Assembly: GCA_027574665.1 (NCBI GenBank)
Contig: CM050658.1
Coordinates: forward strand, 19,542,317-19,606,316
Direction of reading: 5' to 3'
Source of the DNA: Rhynochetos jubatus
Taxonomy: Eukaryota; Chordata; Aves; Eurypygiformes; Rhynochetidae
Length of the DNA: 64,000 nt
This document shows positions 27,827 through 43,152 of the stretch, piece by piece. The notes under the pieces are model-generated. The model saw nothing but the letters and a program-made list of their open reading frames with translations. It ran no database searches and was not told where the DNA came from. A program made the position numbers and the translations under genes. The number at the start of each line of letters is the position of its first letter. Position 1 is the first letter of the stretch.

Positions 27827-30800
27827 GAGGAAAGAGCGGGATCACAACTCTGATATTTGCAGCAGTGTGCCTTCCCTTGGAAGTTCAGTGAGAGCCCTGC
27901 ATGGAGATGGCAAAAGGTAAAATCACCATTTCTTAGCATTAAAATAGACTGGCCAACACAGTTTTCCTGAGGTTGTCACTGTTTTTGAACTCTTTGTACT
28001 GCAGCTTCTCTGGAAACGGTTGAGTTTTGTACTCTTCATCAGCTAGTAATCATACACAATGCATTCCAAACAAACAAACAAACCCCTTCTTCCAGGCTCT
28101 GCATTCCTTTCATGTAGATGCTTACTTAACATCTGCCATGTCTAATCATGAACTTACAACTGATGAACTTGCTGAGATGAGGGAACTTTTTAATGGTGTT
28201 TATTCCTCCACTTTTTAACAATTGGCCTGTGCATGCTGTGCTTACAGATACACATCCCTCTGAAGGGTTTCCTCAGTTCCCAGTAATGTGAAAGTCCAGG
28301 AACATTTTTCCTGTATTAAAAATAATTTAATCTGTGTGAATCTAGTATTTGTGAAAGAAGCAGGCTTGACAGCTCCTCTGTCTGAACTCCACATCCAGCC
28401 TTGGCACCTGTAGTCTTGGCATCAGTGATACAGGACCTATATCATGAGCTGTCATAAGGCATTTAAAAGTACCTTGTAGAGGGGTGACAGCCGTGGGAGT
28501 AGTAGGTGTGGGTCGTGATCATTTTGCACTGCAGGGAACGCACTGAATTCTAAATAACTTTTTCCCTTATTCCTAGGCCAACCTGTACATGGAGTTTGCA
28601 GTCCAGTTCCATTAAAAAAGTAAGTTTTTTAGCTTTCAGATTAGCACTTTTATGTTCACTTTACTGTCAGTACCTAACTATTTGGTCTGTTGTTTAAAAA
28701 TTTGTCTGGACAATTATTTATTCAGACATGGATAACAGGACATGCCCAAAAAGCCCAAACCAAAATACAAAACTCATAAAGCCTCCGTGTAGATGCTGGA
28801 GGGTTATCTTTTTTTCCACTTTCCCAACAGGAATTTATAATTTCCTTGTTACTGATCGAATAAGTTAATAGTGCAAATGTTTAAAGCAGTGTTGAATAAT
28901 TAATTTGATTTATCAGGAACCCACATAAAATCAGAAGTTGTTCATGAGAAAAATGACTCCTATAGAGAAATCTGTTGTCTGTCTCTTTTCACACATGATA
29001 TTTACCCTAATCCAAGGTGAATTTATTTTCATCCTTTAGAGATTTAAAACCGAAGAATCATCTTTTATACGCTTGCTAAGGATAAAAATGTGCCTAGAAT
29101 ACTTCAGGGCTGCTGTGTTCCATAGGGTCCCTGTTGTGCTTTGTGTAATGTACTCACAGATCACCATGGGTGTTCTTACATGACTTCAGGTTTTTTTTTG
29201 TGAAGCTTTTTTTTTTTAGAATGAGCTTATGCTGTGCTGCTGGGTCCCAAATTTTCATGGATATGCAGATGGAAGAAAATTGCTACCATAAATCAATCCT
29301 ATAAGAAAGAGATTGCAAAAAGTAGGACAAGGTACCATCTTCAGATGTTAGAAGGAAGAAAAAAACCAAGAGAGGGGTGATTTGAATTAGGACTAAACTG
29401 ACTGGCTAGCTGGTGGTTTGGAAAAAGTACCACAGTGACTTTCGTTCAGCAGTGACGTCTTATATATCATGCATTTCCATGGCGTGCGTCGGGGGGGACT
29501 ATAAACATCAGTGTTCTGTTATGAGCATTGGCCTTGGGAGCATGAGAACACAACAACCATTTCAGGGATCATTGTGGGAAGTTGTGTGGAATACTTTCCG
29601 GTGGGGAGGCACGCATGCTGCTACCGTGGCAATTCCTCGTCGCGTGTGTTCTGTGGGGCAGCACGCTGTCGTTCCCGGGAAGAGTGTAGGTATACACGTG
29701 TTCCCCAGCTCCTGGGTTAGAAACCTGCCTGTGAGAGGTGGAGGGAGATGCTGGCGCCGGCAGTACGCGCTGAGGGGAAGCACTCGGCGTGTGGTGGTGG
29801 TTGCGATAGCAAGTCCTGGTTACTTGCAAGGACAAACTCGTGTTTCATACGTAATGCATTGATATTTTTACAGTACGGTTGTATTCAAGCTCAAAATTAC
29901 TTTTTGCGATTTTATTTATGATGTTTTTCATTTTATTTCAGTTTTAGGTTTCATTTGATTCGGGGTAAAATTACTGATGGAAGTAATATTGTAAAGTTCA
30001 TTCTTATGCCACGCTTGAAAATATGAGTCTGCCATGCCTCCATTGTTTGAATGGATTAGATTGGCTTTTCTTCCCTGGCCTGCGAAGACACTGGAGCTGT
30101 GTTACAGGCAGTGCAGTGATGACCGACCGAGTGTGAAGCATCCTAGGAGAGGCAGTGGTGGCACACAAATCTTGTAAATAATATCTAATAAATCTGAGGG
30201 AGCAAACAAGATTTCTGAGTTTGTCTGGTAGGCGTGTGAAGTTGGAAGGCTCCTCGCTGCTTGGTTCGCTCTTCTCCCCCTGTGTCGGAGAGGGAAGGTT
30301 TATCTGCATACTTACGAACACCGAGCCGTGATCTCGCAGCATCACCTGGGAACTGAAGATACTGCTAGTTCCTCTCAGGCTTGTTTAACCAGTGAATCAA
30401 ATGGAGACTTGCTTTACAGTCTGGTAGATTGAGTTCCTACTCGCAGGAAAAAAAAGGTGGATTCGGATAACGGCCAGTATATTTTGGTGTTGCTTCTCAC
30501 ACATTTCAGGTGTGTGTTTGTGTAACATGGGCAGTCCTGTTCCTCTTAACATCTCTTACTTCTTAACTTCCTCTGATTTTGTAAGGTAAAATGTTTGTGA
30601 AGTTTTCCTTTTTGCTTTAATTCTCTCAGAATTTAGGCGTGTGGATTTTAGATTGTGTTGTATTTTTCTCAGTAAAATACAGGGAACTGTGTGCTTGTAT
30701 GTGTGTATGCGTGTATATGTACACATGTCTAAATTTGGAGACTTGAATACTTGCTGTTCCTCTCCGGGAGTTGGCAGGAACTGGGTTAACAGCCATCCGT

Positions 30801-33800
30801 GTAAGCGGCCACAGCAGGTGAGTGTTGTGTGGTCAGTGTTCAGCAAGAGAAGGTGACTTTTAGGGCCTAAGCAAATTTGAAGAGTAGTGAGAAAACACAG
30901 CATAGCTTAATTCGGGGACCCCGTCACTGAGAATTCAGTAAGCCTTGCTCTTGTAGCTTAATCCTCTTTAAGTAAATTAAATTCCCCTGAAGTAAGTGTG
31001 TGTAGGAACAGTTCTGCTTAAAATTCATACAGTATTTTAATCTGATTTAACTTGCTAGATAGATAACCAATAATTTTCCCCTTATCTGGAATAATTCTCT
31101 ATGTGGATAACATTGTAGGGTGAAATAAATAAGATTACTTTTGTATTTGACAGATTTTATTTTAGGATAAGAACCCAATTGTTATGAAAGTACAGCATTC
31201 TAGCGCCTTTCTGGGTTAGCATTCTGCATATTCCCCATCAACAGCATTAAAAGGAAATAATTATGGTTCCTTTTCTGCTCCTCTGTCAGTGATTATTTAG
31301 AGCTCACAAAGATTAGTATCTGGAAGATCCAGCCTGATAGCGATCCCTTCTCGTTAATCTGCTGTTCTTGAAAAAGAGTTAAGATTAGGAAAGTAACCCT
31401 ATCTCGTGAGTAACAAAGGTCACAAGTAGGGCACCTGCAAACCTCTTTGTGCTCATTTCTTGTAGACGGTTTTGGCTGGAAGGAGTTCGCTGTTTTTCTC
31501 AATCTATTTTATTTGGCTTTTCTCTTATTGCTGCACCATAGCTCAAATCATCTGAAAATCTTTTCCACATTATTCTAATTATTCAGCTAAGTTTCTCTTT
31601 TCTTGCTCTTTTCTGTCCTCCTTCAGTATATCTCCGTCTCATCTTTATTAATAAGCATTTTGTAGCTTCAAAGTACTTTGAGGAACGGTAAGTTGTTTAT
31701 AGAGTTGCTATTAGGCGAGTCGTACACCAGTGAGGAGAGTGAAATGTGAAGGATGAAGGGATTTGCCTCGGGGGAGGCGTGGTGTGCAGACCAGGATTAG
31801 AAATCTGATCCTAACCTTCCATTTTACGATTCAGGTGGCATTTTCATCTTTCTGTCCTGCCTTCTCATCTTTATTTTTCTGACCTGTATTGGGTTTTTTT
31901 CTTTCCTCCCTGCATAAATTCCCTTTGCATTCACTCAAAAAGCAGCACCTCGGGCCAGGACCTTTGCCAGATGGCTTTATATACCAGACACAAGTCTGTT
32001 GGGGAAGCGCTGATTCAGCACGGAAAGAGGTAGCTTTGTGGCAGTGACAATATTCAGTGAAAACTGTTGGAAAATACGCTAGAGTTGGACACAGCCAGTT
32101 CTTAACTCGCTGATGAGCCTTTCCAGAAGCTTTGCTTAATGAGGATATTACCCTCAGACGGGGACGTTTCCTGCAGCTGCTGTTGTGTGGTTGCGGTGAA
32201 CTGGGATCCTGCACAACTGCCAGTTTTCCCGACCCTGCTGTGAGGGGCTCTCAGAAACTGAATCCTAAGGACTAAAAACCCAGTTAGACTGCACTTTGGC
32301 TTAGAGTTCAGTCATGTGTCCAGCGATAAATCTTCAGCCCTTACTCTGCCCACTGTGCACTACATGGAGCTTTTACAGTCAGGTTTGGGATTATTTTTTT
32401 AACTTCAGGTAACATTTTCACTGAAAAGTTAATGATTCTATTGCCTATTGAAACCAACTGGTGCTGTCAGTATCTGCTCATCCTTTCTCTCCCGTGAGAA
32501 ACTGAGGTTATGGTTAAAGAGGTCCCCTCTGGTGTAATTTTCTCTCGAAACCTTAAGAGATTTTTGACTTACGTCAGGGAACATAAGGACTTGGGGTATT
32601 CAGAATTCCTTTGTTCATGTTGGTTTCGTTGCAGTGTCACAAAACTAAATTAGAGGTTCCTGATGAAATGTAGTTTCTCCCAGGTAGTTCTGGGGAAATA
32701 GTATGAGCTATTTTCCAGTTGAGTAGCATAAAAAGAAGAAAAAAATATTCAAGTAGGGTTGAACTTTGTTTATCCGTGTTACTTCGATGTATAGGCAGGC
32801 AGTTCCTTTCCTGTAACTCAGAGAGGGGCGGGAAAACCTTTTAATACATTTTATGGTCCAAGTTCTGTGTTGTTAGCTAAAGTCCATATGGCAAGAAAAA
32901 GAACAATGAAGTACCACATATTCTGTCTCTCCTACTGCAAGGCAAAAAATATGAAAAATGGGGTGTGAATGTAGAGCCAACTCCACGGCTTGACAGTTAG
33001 AATTGGTACGTCCCAACTCTTAGCCAACCGAGAGAGGACAGTGGGATGATTTCAAAAAGGAAATGCAGTTGAGGCAGGAGTTGGGGGGGTTGGAAGGCTG
33101 GGATCCCCTAACTGGAAAGAGTGCTAGAACCAAATCCAGCCCTTTTAAAATGCAGCCTGACACAGGGCGTCCTCCAGTGGAAACCACTCAAGAGCTGCAT
33201 AAGAACAGGCATCAAAAAACAGCTGAGTGGAACAAGAACCCATCGTTTCTGTTTATTCTAGGTTTTTACAGAATGTTTTAAGTAAGAAAATCCTGTATTT
33301 TATGGTAGATTCGTAGATATAATTTGTGCTTAACCTTCTCTTCAGGGCACACTGTGAAGGATTAATACAAGGCCCAGTTTAAGTGTTCTGTGGAAGTTCG
33401 TCCAGCAACAACTGTTCACTGTTAAAATTAATGGGTAAATGGAAGGGCTCTATGGGGGGGAAGGAAATAATTTGGCATCATTTTCAGTCCACAGGTCTCT
33501 AACCTGCAGTTTCTAGAAAGAGAGGAGAGACCGCATTTTCATAGTTACCAGTTTGTGATCTGAGGATTTCCAGGGAGTCTAAGGACTGCTTTGAAGGGCC
33601 CTACTAAAAGAAAGGTTACTTGGCTATTGTAGGCCTAAATTCAACTGAGGCTTGTGTTTCCCTTGTAAAATATTTTTGTCAACAGCACGTAGGAGAGCAC
33701 GTTGGAAGTGTGTGCACGCTCAGGAGGAAATGGGAGCGCCGTCACTTCAGTAGCTGAGGTGTACTCAAAGGGCATGAGGCTCCTGACCACGAGAAGTAAC

Positions 33801-34057
33801 AGCTTTTCCCGTTCCTCCCCCTGAGCTCATTTAACTTGAACCCGGGACTCTGTTTTGCTGCACTGAGGAAGGCGAGGTTGGACACACGGGAGGGCAGAAT
33901 TGGCTTCAAGGGCTTCTTGGGAGCAGGGAGAAGGAAAGAAACCTTTTGTTCCTTCCTCCCAAACTACCACCTCATTGTTAAGTTGGATTCTTTGGGCACT
34001 TCTTGTGGCATATGTTTATGTGGTTTTGCGTTCTGCCTATGTAAACTTGTACTTCTA

Positions 34058-34075
34058 TTTTTTTTTTTTTTTTTT
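34058..34075. repeat. Poly(T) tract, about 18 T
   Basis: Uninterrupted T run. Confidence 0.85.
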
Positions 34076-37000
34076 AAAGCAAACCTGAATTTCCCATGTG
34101 TTATCTGGGTAAAGAAATCTGCCCAAATTCCATCATTATCTCGAAGATGACGGTATTCTTTGAGCTCTAATCCAAGAATATTATATAGTACAACTTCAGA
34201 AAATTACTATGAACACAAGAGAGCGCTTCCTTTATAAGCTAGTGTTTCCTTTCTGGAAGTTGGGAGAAGAAAGCTGTATAAATTCTTCTAGAATACAATT
34301 TTTACTGATTCCCTGGTTTCCTGCATGGCACATTCAGAATACACATACATATTAAAACCAGTCACCTACCAGCGTTCCTGAGAAAGCACTGCTTACAAAA
34401 AATAGGATAGGAGAAGGGGAAAGGTGGTGTAATTATTTGTTGACCTCTTGCTTCCTGAGAGAAGTCCATGAAATCCAAAATAATTGCCTAGTGACCTGGT
34501 ACATATCTGTCTCCCTTTGGGATTAATAAACCCCGGTGTCTTTGCGGCCTCAGAGGTGTCTGGCCTCAGTGGGATGCACGCACAGGCACCACTGAGATCA
34601 GCATGAAGAATTATCGAAGCAGAAAGGCAGAGCAGTGGTGATGTGTGCCCCGTGTGACAGTGGTAGATCTCGGTAGTTCTTCTCTTCTGGGCTCTGTGGA
34701 CTTCAAACTTTTGTCACTCATTTGCCAGGAGGGTGGTCGTGCTGGGAGGTTAGAAATTCGCTAGTGACTAGGGATAAATAAATAAATTAATATCTAGGGG
34801 AATGGTGAGAATGAATAGGAGGAAGAAAACGTTCTATAGGGAGGCCATTCACTCAAGGCTTCATTTTCAGTTCCCAGGGCTGCTGATACCTTGTGCCTTC
34901 TTTATCAGATAAAACACATAACCACTCTTGCACCACCAGAGCTAATTACCGTTCCTGCAGCCCGTGACTGACACAGCTAATTGTTTCCAGGTCAGCACCA
35001 TCTCCGTTGTTGTTAACACTGTGGGCCGCTGCGCAGGGCAGATACGCCCTTAATCCCCAGCTCTCGAGTTTGAAATGCCCATTTGTAACTCAGTGCGTTA
35101 GACCAGGGGTGGATGTGATTTGAGAAAAACTCTTCAGTCTTCACTGTTGGCTGGCTGAAGTATTGCGCCGCTCTACGGATTCTCTCTTGAGAATCCTGCT
35201 TCGAGGTGCCTGACTTTTTTTGGGTGAATTAGGTGGGAAGCTGTTTCCCAGCTGTGAGCTGTGGCGTTCCAGGTGAGAGGCAAACGTGATGACCCTCCAC
35301 GTCCCTCCTGAGCCCTCCTTATCTGGGTCCAGGCTGCTGGGTGCTGTTATTAGCATCTCTCCTGTTGGTAGAATAAAATCAGTGAATTATCTCTGCAGGA
35401 ATTTAATGGTGGCTGCATTGTAAACTACATAAATGCCTGAAGTATGCCAGTGGGGTTTTGCCATTACCTAAGAATATATGTATATACTTAATATTTTACA
35501 GAAAAACTAATTTATACCAGGATCAGAGAGGTAGTTCTGTAAGCTCTGGTGTTAATAGAAGTGTTACCTTCCTATGCATTCACGTCTCACTTGAGTGACC
35601 ACAGTATCTCATATGGTGCAGGTTCAAAACATGATTTTTCTTTTCCATGTGCTGTCTATCTGTTTATCAGGACTCGCTCTGCTGTTGCTCAGAAGGTGTG
35701 TACATCACTGCTTTCCCCTGTAACTGCCTCTTTTGTGAATTTGTAGGCTCTGGATGACTTCTCAAATGAACCAACAGGTTGTGGGTGGAACAAAAGGAAA
35801 AGACAAGAGTTAGGAGTACTGTTTCAAGCAAAATCTGTTTTCATGGTTCATTGTTTTGATAAGAAAACAGACTAAAACTGCCTGTTCATTATGTTTCCAT
35901 AACTTGAGATATGGATGGAGCTTGCATTCGGGGGTTTTTTGTGTGTGCTTGTTGCTCTGTTTCAGTAAAAACACAGAAAGGCAATTTTATTGTTTTAATG
36001 TATGGAGGCTCTGAACACAGGACTGTGCCTAGTGGGAAATGACATAGGTTTTGGTTTTTTCTTTCCAAAGAAAAAATTATGGTTTCAAGCTCAAAATGGT
36101 TTTTTATCTTTGTAGTGACATAGGTAATCATCTGACTTCTTTATCTACCCTGGAAATTGGTTTATTATTGAAATGATTGTGAATACACACCAGTGAAGTT
36201 CCTAAGCTACAGATACAGAATGTGGCTTTGGGTTTCTTTTGTTCATCAGCGTAGCCCGCTGAGGCTTGTACAGCAGAACGGTTTGTTTACTCTGTGCTGT
36301 TTTTTGGAGTATAGACGTCTATGACGACTGGAGTTTAACCAGTGTAATTTTTTCCATAAATCTCTTTATTTCAGAAGGTGCACGTTATTTATTTTTCTTA
36401 CAGTTGCCATAAAAAGTCAACTTCAAGTCAAACTATTGAGGAGTTGTAACCCTGCAAGTCCCTCGATAACGAAATGCAGAGATGACTTGATACAAATGCA
36501 AGTGGCATGTAACTCCCCATATCAAGCTCTACTAATCGTATGACAGATCACATTTTATATAGCTTTTATCTGCAGAACCCCCGAGGGTTTGCCAAGTGAA
36601 ATATTCATTCCTACTTCAAATGCAAACATCTGTAAGGTGAATTGATGTTTATCAGCTCAGTGTCTTACATGAAGTGGACACCAGGACTGATACTGTAGTT
36701 GGATAAAACTGTAGGTGAATTTAATGAGATAAAATGTAACCTTGCTAACCATCGCTTAAGGGAAAACCAAAATGCCAGAAAATCTTCCCAAGACATGCCA
36801 CCTAACTGGTATTGAAGTGCTCTCATGATAAAAATGAAAGAATTCTGAGTAATCACTTTGAAATATTCCACTCCTGACAAATTTCTCTCAAATCCATTTT
36901 AAAAACTACAGCCTGACGTTTGAAAGGAGTTTAGGAGCGTTCTAAAATTGCAGTGTATAATTAAAATTCCAGCCATGTGTCATCAGATTTGAAGTAGCAC

Positions 37001-37997
37001 ATTGTCTTCTGTGTGATAACATGCACTGATACTGTGCTAGCCCTGAGGAAATCCACTCTCTGTTAAATCTCCAAGGAACTAAAGAGAAGAGGGGATCGTC
37101 TGGGTCAAGAATCCAAGCCATTTCTAGCATAAGCAATCATATCAGTATAAATCCCTTTGGCAGATGGATTAGGCTTAGCCTCAGAAATGTAAGTTGTCCC
37201 TGAAACTCCTCTTGGAAGACTCTGTCTTGTTCCAGCTTTCATTTCACTGCTAACAGTTTCTGCCCATTGATTTGTGATGCAGATGTTATTTAGCCTGGAT
37301 AGTTTTTTTTCCTCCTTTCCTCCTCACTTGTATTTGTTCTCCTAAAAGTACTTAAATAATAATTCTCTTTTTAGCCTTTGCTTAGACAAGCCAACCTTTC
37401 TGCTCCCCTTACAAAAGGTAGGCTTTTGATTCCTCATATTTTTGCAGTGGTCCCTCAAACCAGGATTGGTGCAGGCAATGATTACTTACAAGAAGCCATA
37501 CCAGAGTTGTAAAGGAGGTGACTCACCCAACGGTGCTGACAATTCTCTACCTCCTCTGGGCCTTCCTCTCTAACTCCTTGCATTGCACTGCCGTGTTCGT
37601 GGCCACGTTACACAGGTGACTTGGGATCAGCTTTAGATGGACTAATAAAGAGAAGGGTTGTTTCCCTCTGTCACTGGCTGCAGGTAGGGCTGAGGCTTAT
37701 AGTGAGCTCTTTATTTTATTACTGGTAGCTGTGCATTATTAAATTTTTATCTGTTTTGATTATTCTCTTAAACAAGATCATCCACAAATAAAATTCCTAG
37801 CCTCTGCATATGCTGACTCTGCCTCCCTTATGTCATCAGGAACTCCCACAAGTGCTCTCCTACTTTTTGTACCAACAATATTAATTAAAATACTAAATAA
37901 AAATGGTCCCAAATGCAAAGCTGAGGAACACCAGTACTGATCATCTTCACACACAACGTTTTCCCATTCAGAACAGCCTACTGTCAGGTTTTTAGCC

Positions 37998-38014
37998 TTT
38001 TTTTTTTTTTTTTT
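37998..38014. repeat. Poly(T) tract, about 17 T
   Basis: Uninterrupted T run. Confidence 0.85.
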
Positions 38015-41000
38015 ATGGGCTTACACTTTTTATACTGGTCTCTTCTCCATTTTCATCATTCATAACTTTCCTTAGATGTAAATAAATTTTAAATTGTAAG
38101 AAAAACCTAGTGCCTTAGAGATTTCTTATCTGAGGTTGCCTATGCCAACGTGTTCGTAGCCCATCATAATGTAATGTTTTTCGTGCCTTTAATAGCTTTT
38201 ATGGAAAACAGAATAAGAATAAATTAAGGTACTCAAAGCTGAAAAATCTGGTAACTAAACTGATTCAACTAAAACTGGAATAATGTAATAATTCAAGTGA
38301 GTGTAGCTACAAATTAATTACACCGGGAATGAAGGCAAAGTGTAAAGATGATATTAGAATTTTCTAGTCCCATTTGAAAGCACACTTTCTAATCTGGAGG
38401 GAATGTAAGAAGCTGGATTCTTGTTAGTCAGGTTCTTTCAGTTCTTTTTAGTCGGTGCTCTAGTCACTGAAGTCTAATGATTTACCTGTTGATAGGCATG
38501 AAGTCTGAGTCCCTCAACATCTGTATTTGTTCTGGTTTAGGCGTAGTTGTGTGTGGTAAAGCATGTGTGATCTCATCTCTGATTAGACTTGTCAGCCTGG
38601 CCGTAGCAGTAACTCAGGTGTTTCACCTTTTTCTTCTGGGTGGCCTGTGAAGAGAAGAAAGGAATATGTGTAGCCTCCAGAATCCTTGGGTCATTCTAGA
38701 TGCATTTTGCCTTCACCACAGCCTTTGCATTTTGTAAGTGTCCTTTGCTTCAGAAACTACACTCATGACTTTGAGATCTACTACAGCCCATCTGGTCTGC
38801 TTCTCAGGGAGCGAAATCCTAAGGGTGAATCAGACAAGATGTCATTCCAGAAATGTGAAGAACAGGATATGTGAGTGGTTTGTTCTGGTAATGCTACAAT
38901 ACCAAGCTTCTGACAGAGGTAGCCAGTAACCATAATTTCGTAGAACTGTCTAATAATCTAATCATCGTATTCTTTTCATGTGCAACGTTCTTGTCATGGC
39001 AGTTATTTCCATGTGCTCCTCCTTTCTCTCTTCTAAGCAGTTCCCAAAAACCCCTTCCTAAATAAAACTCTGGGAGCTCCCATATCTTAATGCACAAACT
39101 CCTTTTATCTTTTATGTAAAATTATGTAAAGAATATGCAAAATACTTATGTATAAAGAGACTGTGCATATGTGATTAAAGGTTTCAGGGGGCCAGCTTAA
39201 GTCATACCTTGTGGTTCTGATCTGCTGGGTCCCTTTTTCCATTTCTTGATTCCTGATCTTTGAATTTCTTGCTGTGAGTTACTGATTGGCCTGACTTAGC
39301 CGCCTTTGTGAGAACCACAGGCAAGGTAATAGGTTCTAGGTGGTAATTACCCATCCTTTCTGTGAATATTCTCATAGAGATTTACATTTTGTTCATCTGT
39401 TAATCTAAAGCTTAGTTATCTGTAGTGCAGTAGTAAATCGATTACTGTCGCTAACCGGTGAAGCAGAGCAGTGACTTCAGAGAATCGCGCAGCTGTAGGA
39501 AGTCTGATACTCGCATACGTCAAGAACTTACCTTTCAGCATGGGCCCTCTGAATGAAATTCTTTTACCTGGGAGAAAAACGAGTCTGTGCTGCTCTCAGC
39601 ACGTGTGCGGTTCCTGTCAGCATTAATTGGGGCGCTGAGTGAAATTCATCAAGAAAATAGACCCCAAACTATTGTTTTCAGAACCAGCAGCACAGCAGAT
39701 TCTACAGCGGTGTATTTGTAATTGTGCCACGGTGGAACAAGCCCTGGAGCAAGCAAAGAGACTTGGAGCTTTCCCACCTCCCTGGCAGCTTTTCTGACTA
39801 ATTCAACTGCGCTGGCAAGCACTGTCAGTGAGCTGCATGCTATTTTCAGAACAAAGTGTATCCAGCGCCAGGCAAGAGGTGACAATAGTGACATTTCCCC
39901 CTTTGTTTCACAGAGATGGGTTTAACCCTTCTGCCATGTGTAACAGCCATTAGGTGGGTGCGATATGCCATCAAAGAGCCTTCTGAGTATTAACGAAGCG
40001 TTGGCTTCTAGCTGCACAGTTGATCTCCCCTTGAATTCTGACTCCAGGAGTTTAACATACAACTACCTAAAGGCCTTTTTAGTAGTAGTTCTTCTGTTTT
40101 TGTAAGCATGTCGGACAATGTTGCTACCCTGGGAACACGGCCTGTTTTGAGGTATGAACCAGCAGGCTGCTTTGCTTGCAAGTTCTGTCTTCCCACAGAG
40201 ATTTCACTCCCCCTCCACCCCACTCACCCCAGCTGACCCAGCCCTGCCCCCGGGCGGCGGCGGTTCTCGAAGGGCTGTCTCCAGCCCGCCGGCACTGGCT
40301 CTGCACAGTCAGTACCTGGGCAGACCAAACGTCCTTGCCCATCTCCCGATGTCCCAGTGGAGCACCACCTTCCACCTGGCTCAGACTGGCACCTTCCAGC
40401 CCTGTCCCGCTGCGGGTGTTTGGGACGTCCCTTCTTCTGACAAGACTCCAGAGGAATTCTGGCTTTCTGCTCTCTTTCCCAGCTTGAGCTTTGTTAGATT
40501 TGAATTGTAGTGTGAAGGAAGTACAATAATAGTATGGAGTACAGAATATCTGCAGGATTATTTTGTTTGTTGTTTCTTAAGATATGGAGAAAACAGAGAA
40601 GCCTTCTTTCAATGAGAAATCCATTTATTCTACCAAAAATAAATTAAAATATTCCTGCAGAAAAGTGCAATAAATAGGGGTTTTTTTAATGCATAAAGAT
40701 TACTGGAATAACTTGAGTGACCAGTCTGCTGACTTCTGTTTTATGCAAAGTTTTTTATGCATGAAAAATTATTACAGCTCCAGATGACGAGACCATTCCT
40801 TTACCTTCGCTCTGGAGCCTCGATATCCTTCTAAAACTAGGAGTTGGGGATTTTAGCCGATTCCTTTGAAGCCCAGTGAAGGCCAGTTTTCTGGTCTTTT
40901 TTTCTCCAGCTCTCTTGAGAGTGCTCCCTAAACGTATGCCAAGGCTGTCATTGTTCTCTTTTAAGCAGAGAGAAGCCTGTGGGGCCTGTCTTCTGAGAGA

Positions 41001-42442
41001 TTCCCAGATAAGGTGACGTTAGAGAGCGGATGGACTTAGAATGTGAATTTCAGTAGCAGCGTAGCCACTGCCTGGCACTGAAAGGTGGATAAACGTTGCG
41101 TCGGTTGCTTTGCCAGAGTTGCCAGAATTTATTTTTTATGTTATCAAAATAAGGTATTTTCCCTCCTCTAGCTTTGTTGTTACAACCCGCTAAACACCCT
41201 GTCTGCAAGGGAAGAAAACAGTTTACCCTGCAGGTGACGTTCAGCATCAGAATGTTCAGGCCAAGTACATAAAGTTGGGCAAAATTCAAACTACCTGGAA
41301 ATGGAGTCTCGTGATGTCGTGTCAGGACAGCTTTAGTGATAGTATTAGTTCTGCTTGTGCACATTCATGGCAGAATCCTCAGTGAGTCCTTGAAGGAAAA
41401 AGAAGCTGTTTCATGTCTGTGAGAGTGAAAACTGAAGTTTTTTTCTCGTACTGCTTAAACGTCTCCTTGTATTCGTATTGCGCTGCTCAGCATGAAAGTC
41501 TAAATGGATTTCCTCAGCTAACAGAGTAAAATAATCCATAATATCCCACAGCTCCTGCAGCACCATTGCCAGGTCTGCTGCTATTAGAATGATAACTTAC
41601 AGGAATAACTGTAACTCAGTCAAATTTGAAATAAAAACTGTGGAAAACATGTTGCTTTGGGGGAGAGGAAAATATAGCAGCAATATTGATCGTAGTACCA
41701 TATGATGTTCTTCCTGAATTCAAATGTGACAGGACGAAACAGGCAGAAATGAAGAGCTGGCTGCCTATCACCTGGTTCGACAGCCTTTTAGAGGCAGGGA
41801 TACTGCCTTGTGTTTCTCCTACCAGTTCCTCTCCCTTTTTTTTGGTTAGAAAGGGGCGCAAAAGGAGCGCCTCCTGGGTTTCTAGCTGTTTGCTTTGCTA
41901 AGCGAAGTTTTGGGTTTGTTTGTTTTGAGTGAAAAGTTATTCCTTGAGGCTAGGACATAAAAGAAGCTTGACTGTCAAAGAGGTTGCTATTTAGCGTGGG
42001 CGATTCTTCTCTGAAAATGTAGTTCTTTTGAAAGGGATGTAGGACCTTGTCCCTCTCTCTCTCCCTGAAATTTTCGCTTTCTCTTTTTTCTTTTGGAACA
42101 AGAGCGTTTTCATTCTCATATACAAAGATTGAAGGTCAGACTTGGTGCCACCATGTTGACTATATCAAAAAGTGATGAAACTTTCAGCATAGCTAAATAT
42201 GAAGATTCTTGTCTACTAAGAGATAAACAATCAATTACTGAGTATTGAATTAATCTAAACCAACCAAACACATCCCTAAACATTATTCTGTTTTCATTTA
42301 CAAGCTTTGGGCAGAATTTTACAAGCAAAATTAATCCCTTTCTTCAGCTAAGGAGAAACCTAAACCCTACTTTCCACACAGAAGCTGTAACTGAAGGTGA
42401 TTAAGCATTCTCTAATTGATTGTAGTTTACAAGCCAACAGCA

Positions 42443-42456
42443 ATATATATATATAT
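42443..42456. repeat. (AT)7 dinucleotide repeat
   Basis: Seven AT units in a row. Confidence 0.85.
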
Positions 42457-43152
42457 CTCCTACAAATCCATATGGTGATATGCAAGCATTTCTCTCCAGT
42501 AGTGTATGTTTAGAAAATGTCTGTCTGTGCCAGGGCTTTAAGCAGTTTCAGAGTAAGCCTTTGACTAGTGTCATAAAGATCTTCTGTTCTTCTCCGTCAA
42601 AAGACTCTGCCAAGAGCTGCAGAGCTGGAGCTGTGTCTGTGCACCATACTCCCCAAGATCTCTCCTAGGGCAGAGGCCCAAGTGTCTTGGGTCTGCTACG
42701 CAGAAATATCAGCGTCCCTTGCAGCTGTTTGCAGTGGAGTCTCCTGCGTTTGTTTCAGCAGGCTGTTAGCTTTGGCTGCCTCTGTGATTAAGAACCCAGA
42801 TGATGATCGCTTTATGGCTGGTTGGATGATGTGCCTTTGCAGGGTTGACCCTGCTCGTTCTACCGTTTCCTAGGAAGTTGGGAGCTAAGACAACACGGAA
42901 TGTGAAGAGGCAGTTCAGTGCTGAAAGGAGTGCACAAATGCAAGTATCTTCTCTGTAGCCCTCGTGCTGTGTTCTGGTCAGTCTTTCAGCTCTTGTAGCT
43001 CTTTAGCAGGGGCAGAAATTTGTCTTCACGTGCCTGCTGTATTTGTGTGATACTCTAAACCGCATAGCGTAGCCTTGACTATCGTTTGGGTGTTTCTACT
43101 TGAATTTGCATATAAGAGTTTTCTGCTAGAGAGGATTAGAAACCCTGAAACT

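Larger units (their letters stand above)
17101..28576. other. Non-coding region, no recognised gene
   Basis: No gene, RNA gene or repeat family was recognised in this stretch. It has scattered short reading frames on both strands at a density expected by chance, poly(T) and poly(A) tracts, a decamer repeat at 19593-19626, and mildly GC-rich sequence around 26.4-26.75 kb. A minus-strand exon-like segment at 18295-18419 is described under findings. Confidence 0.6.
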
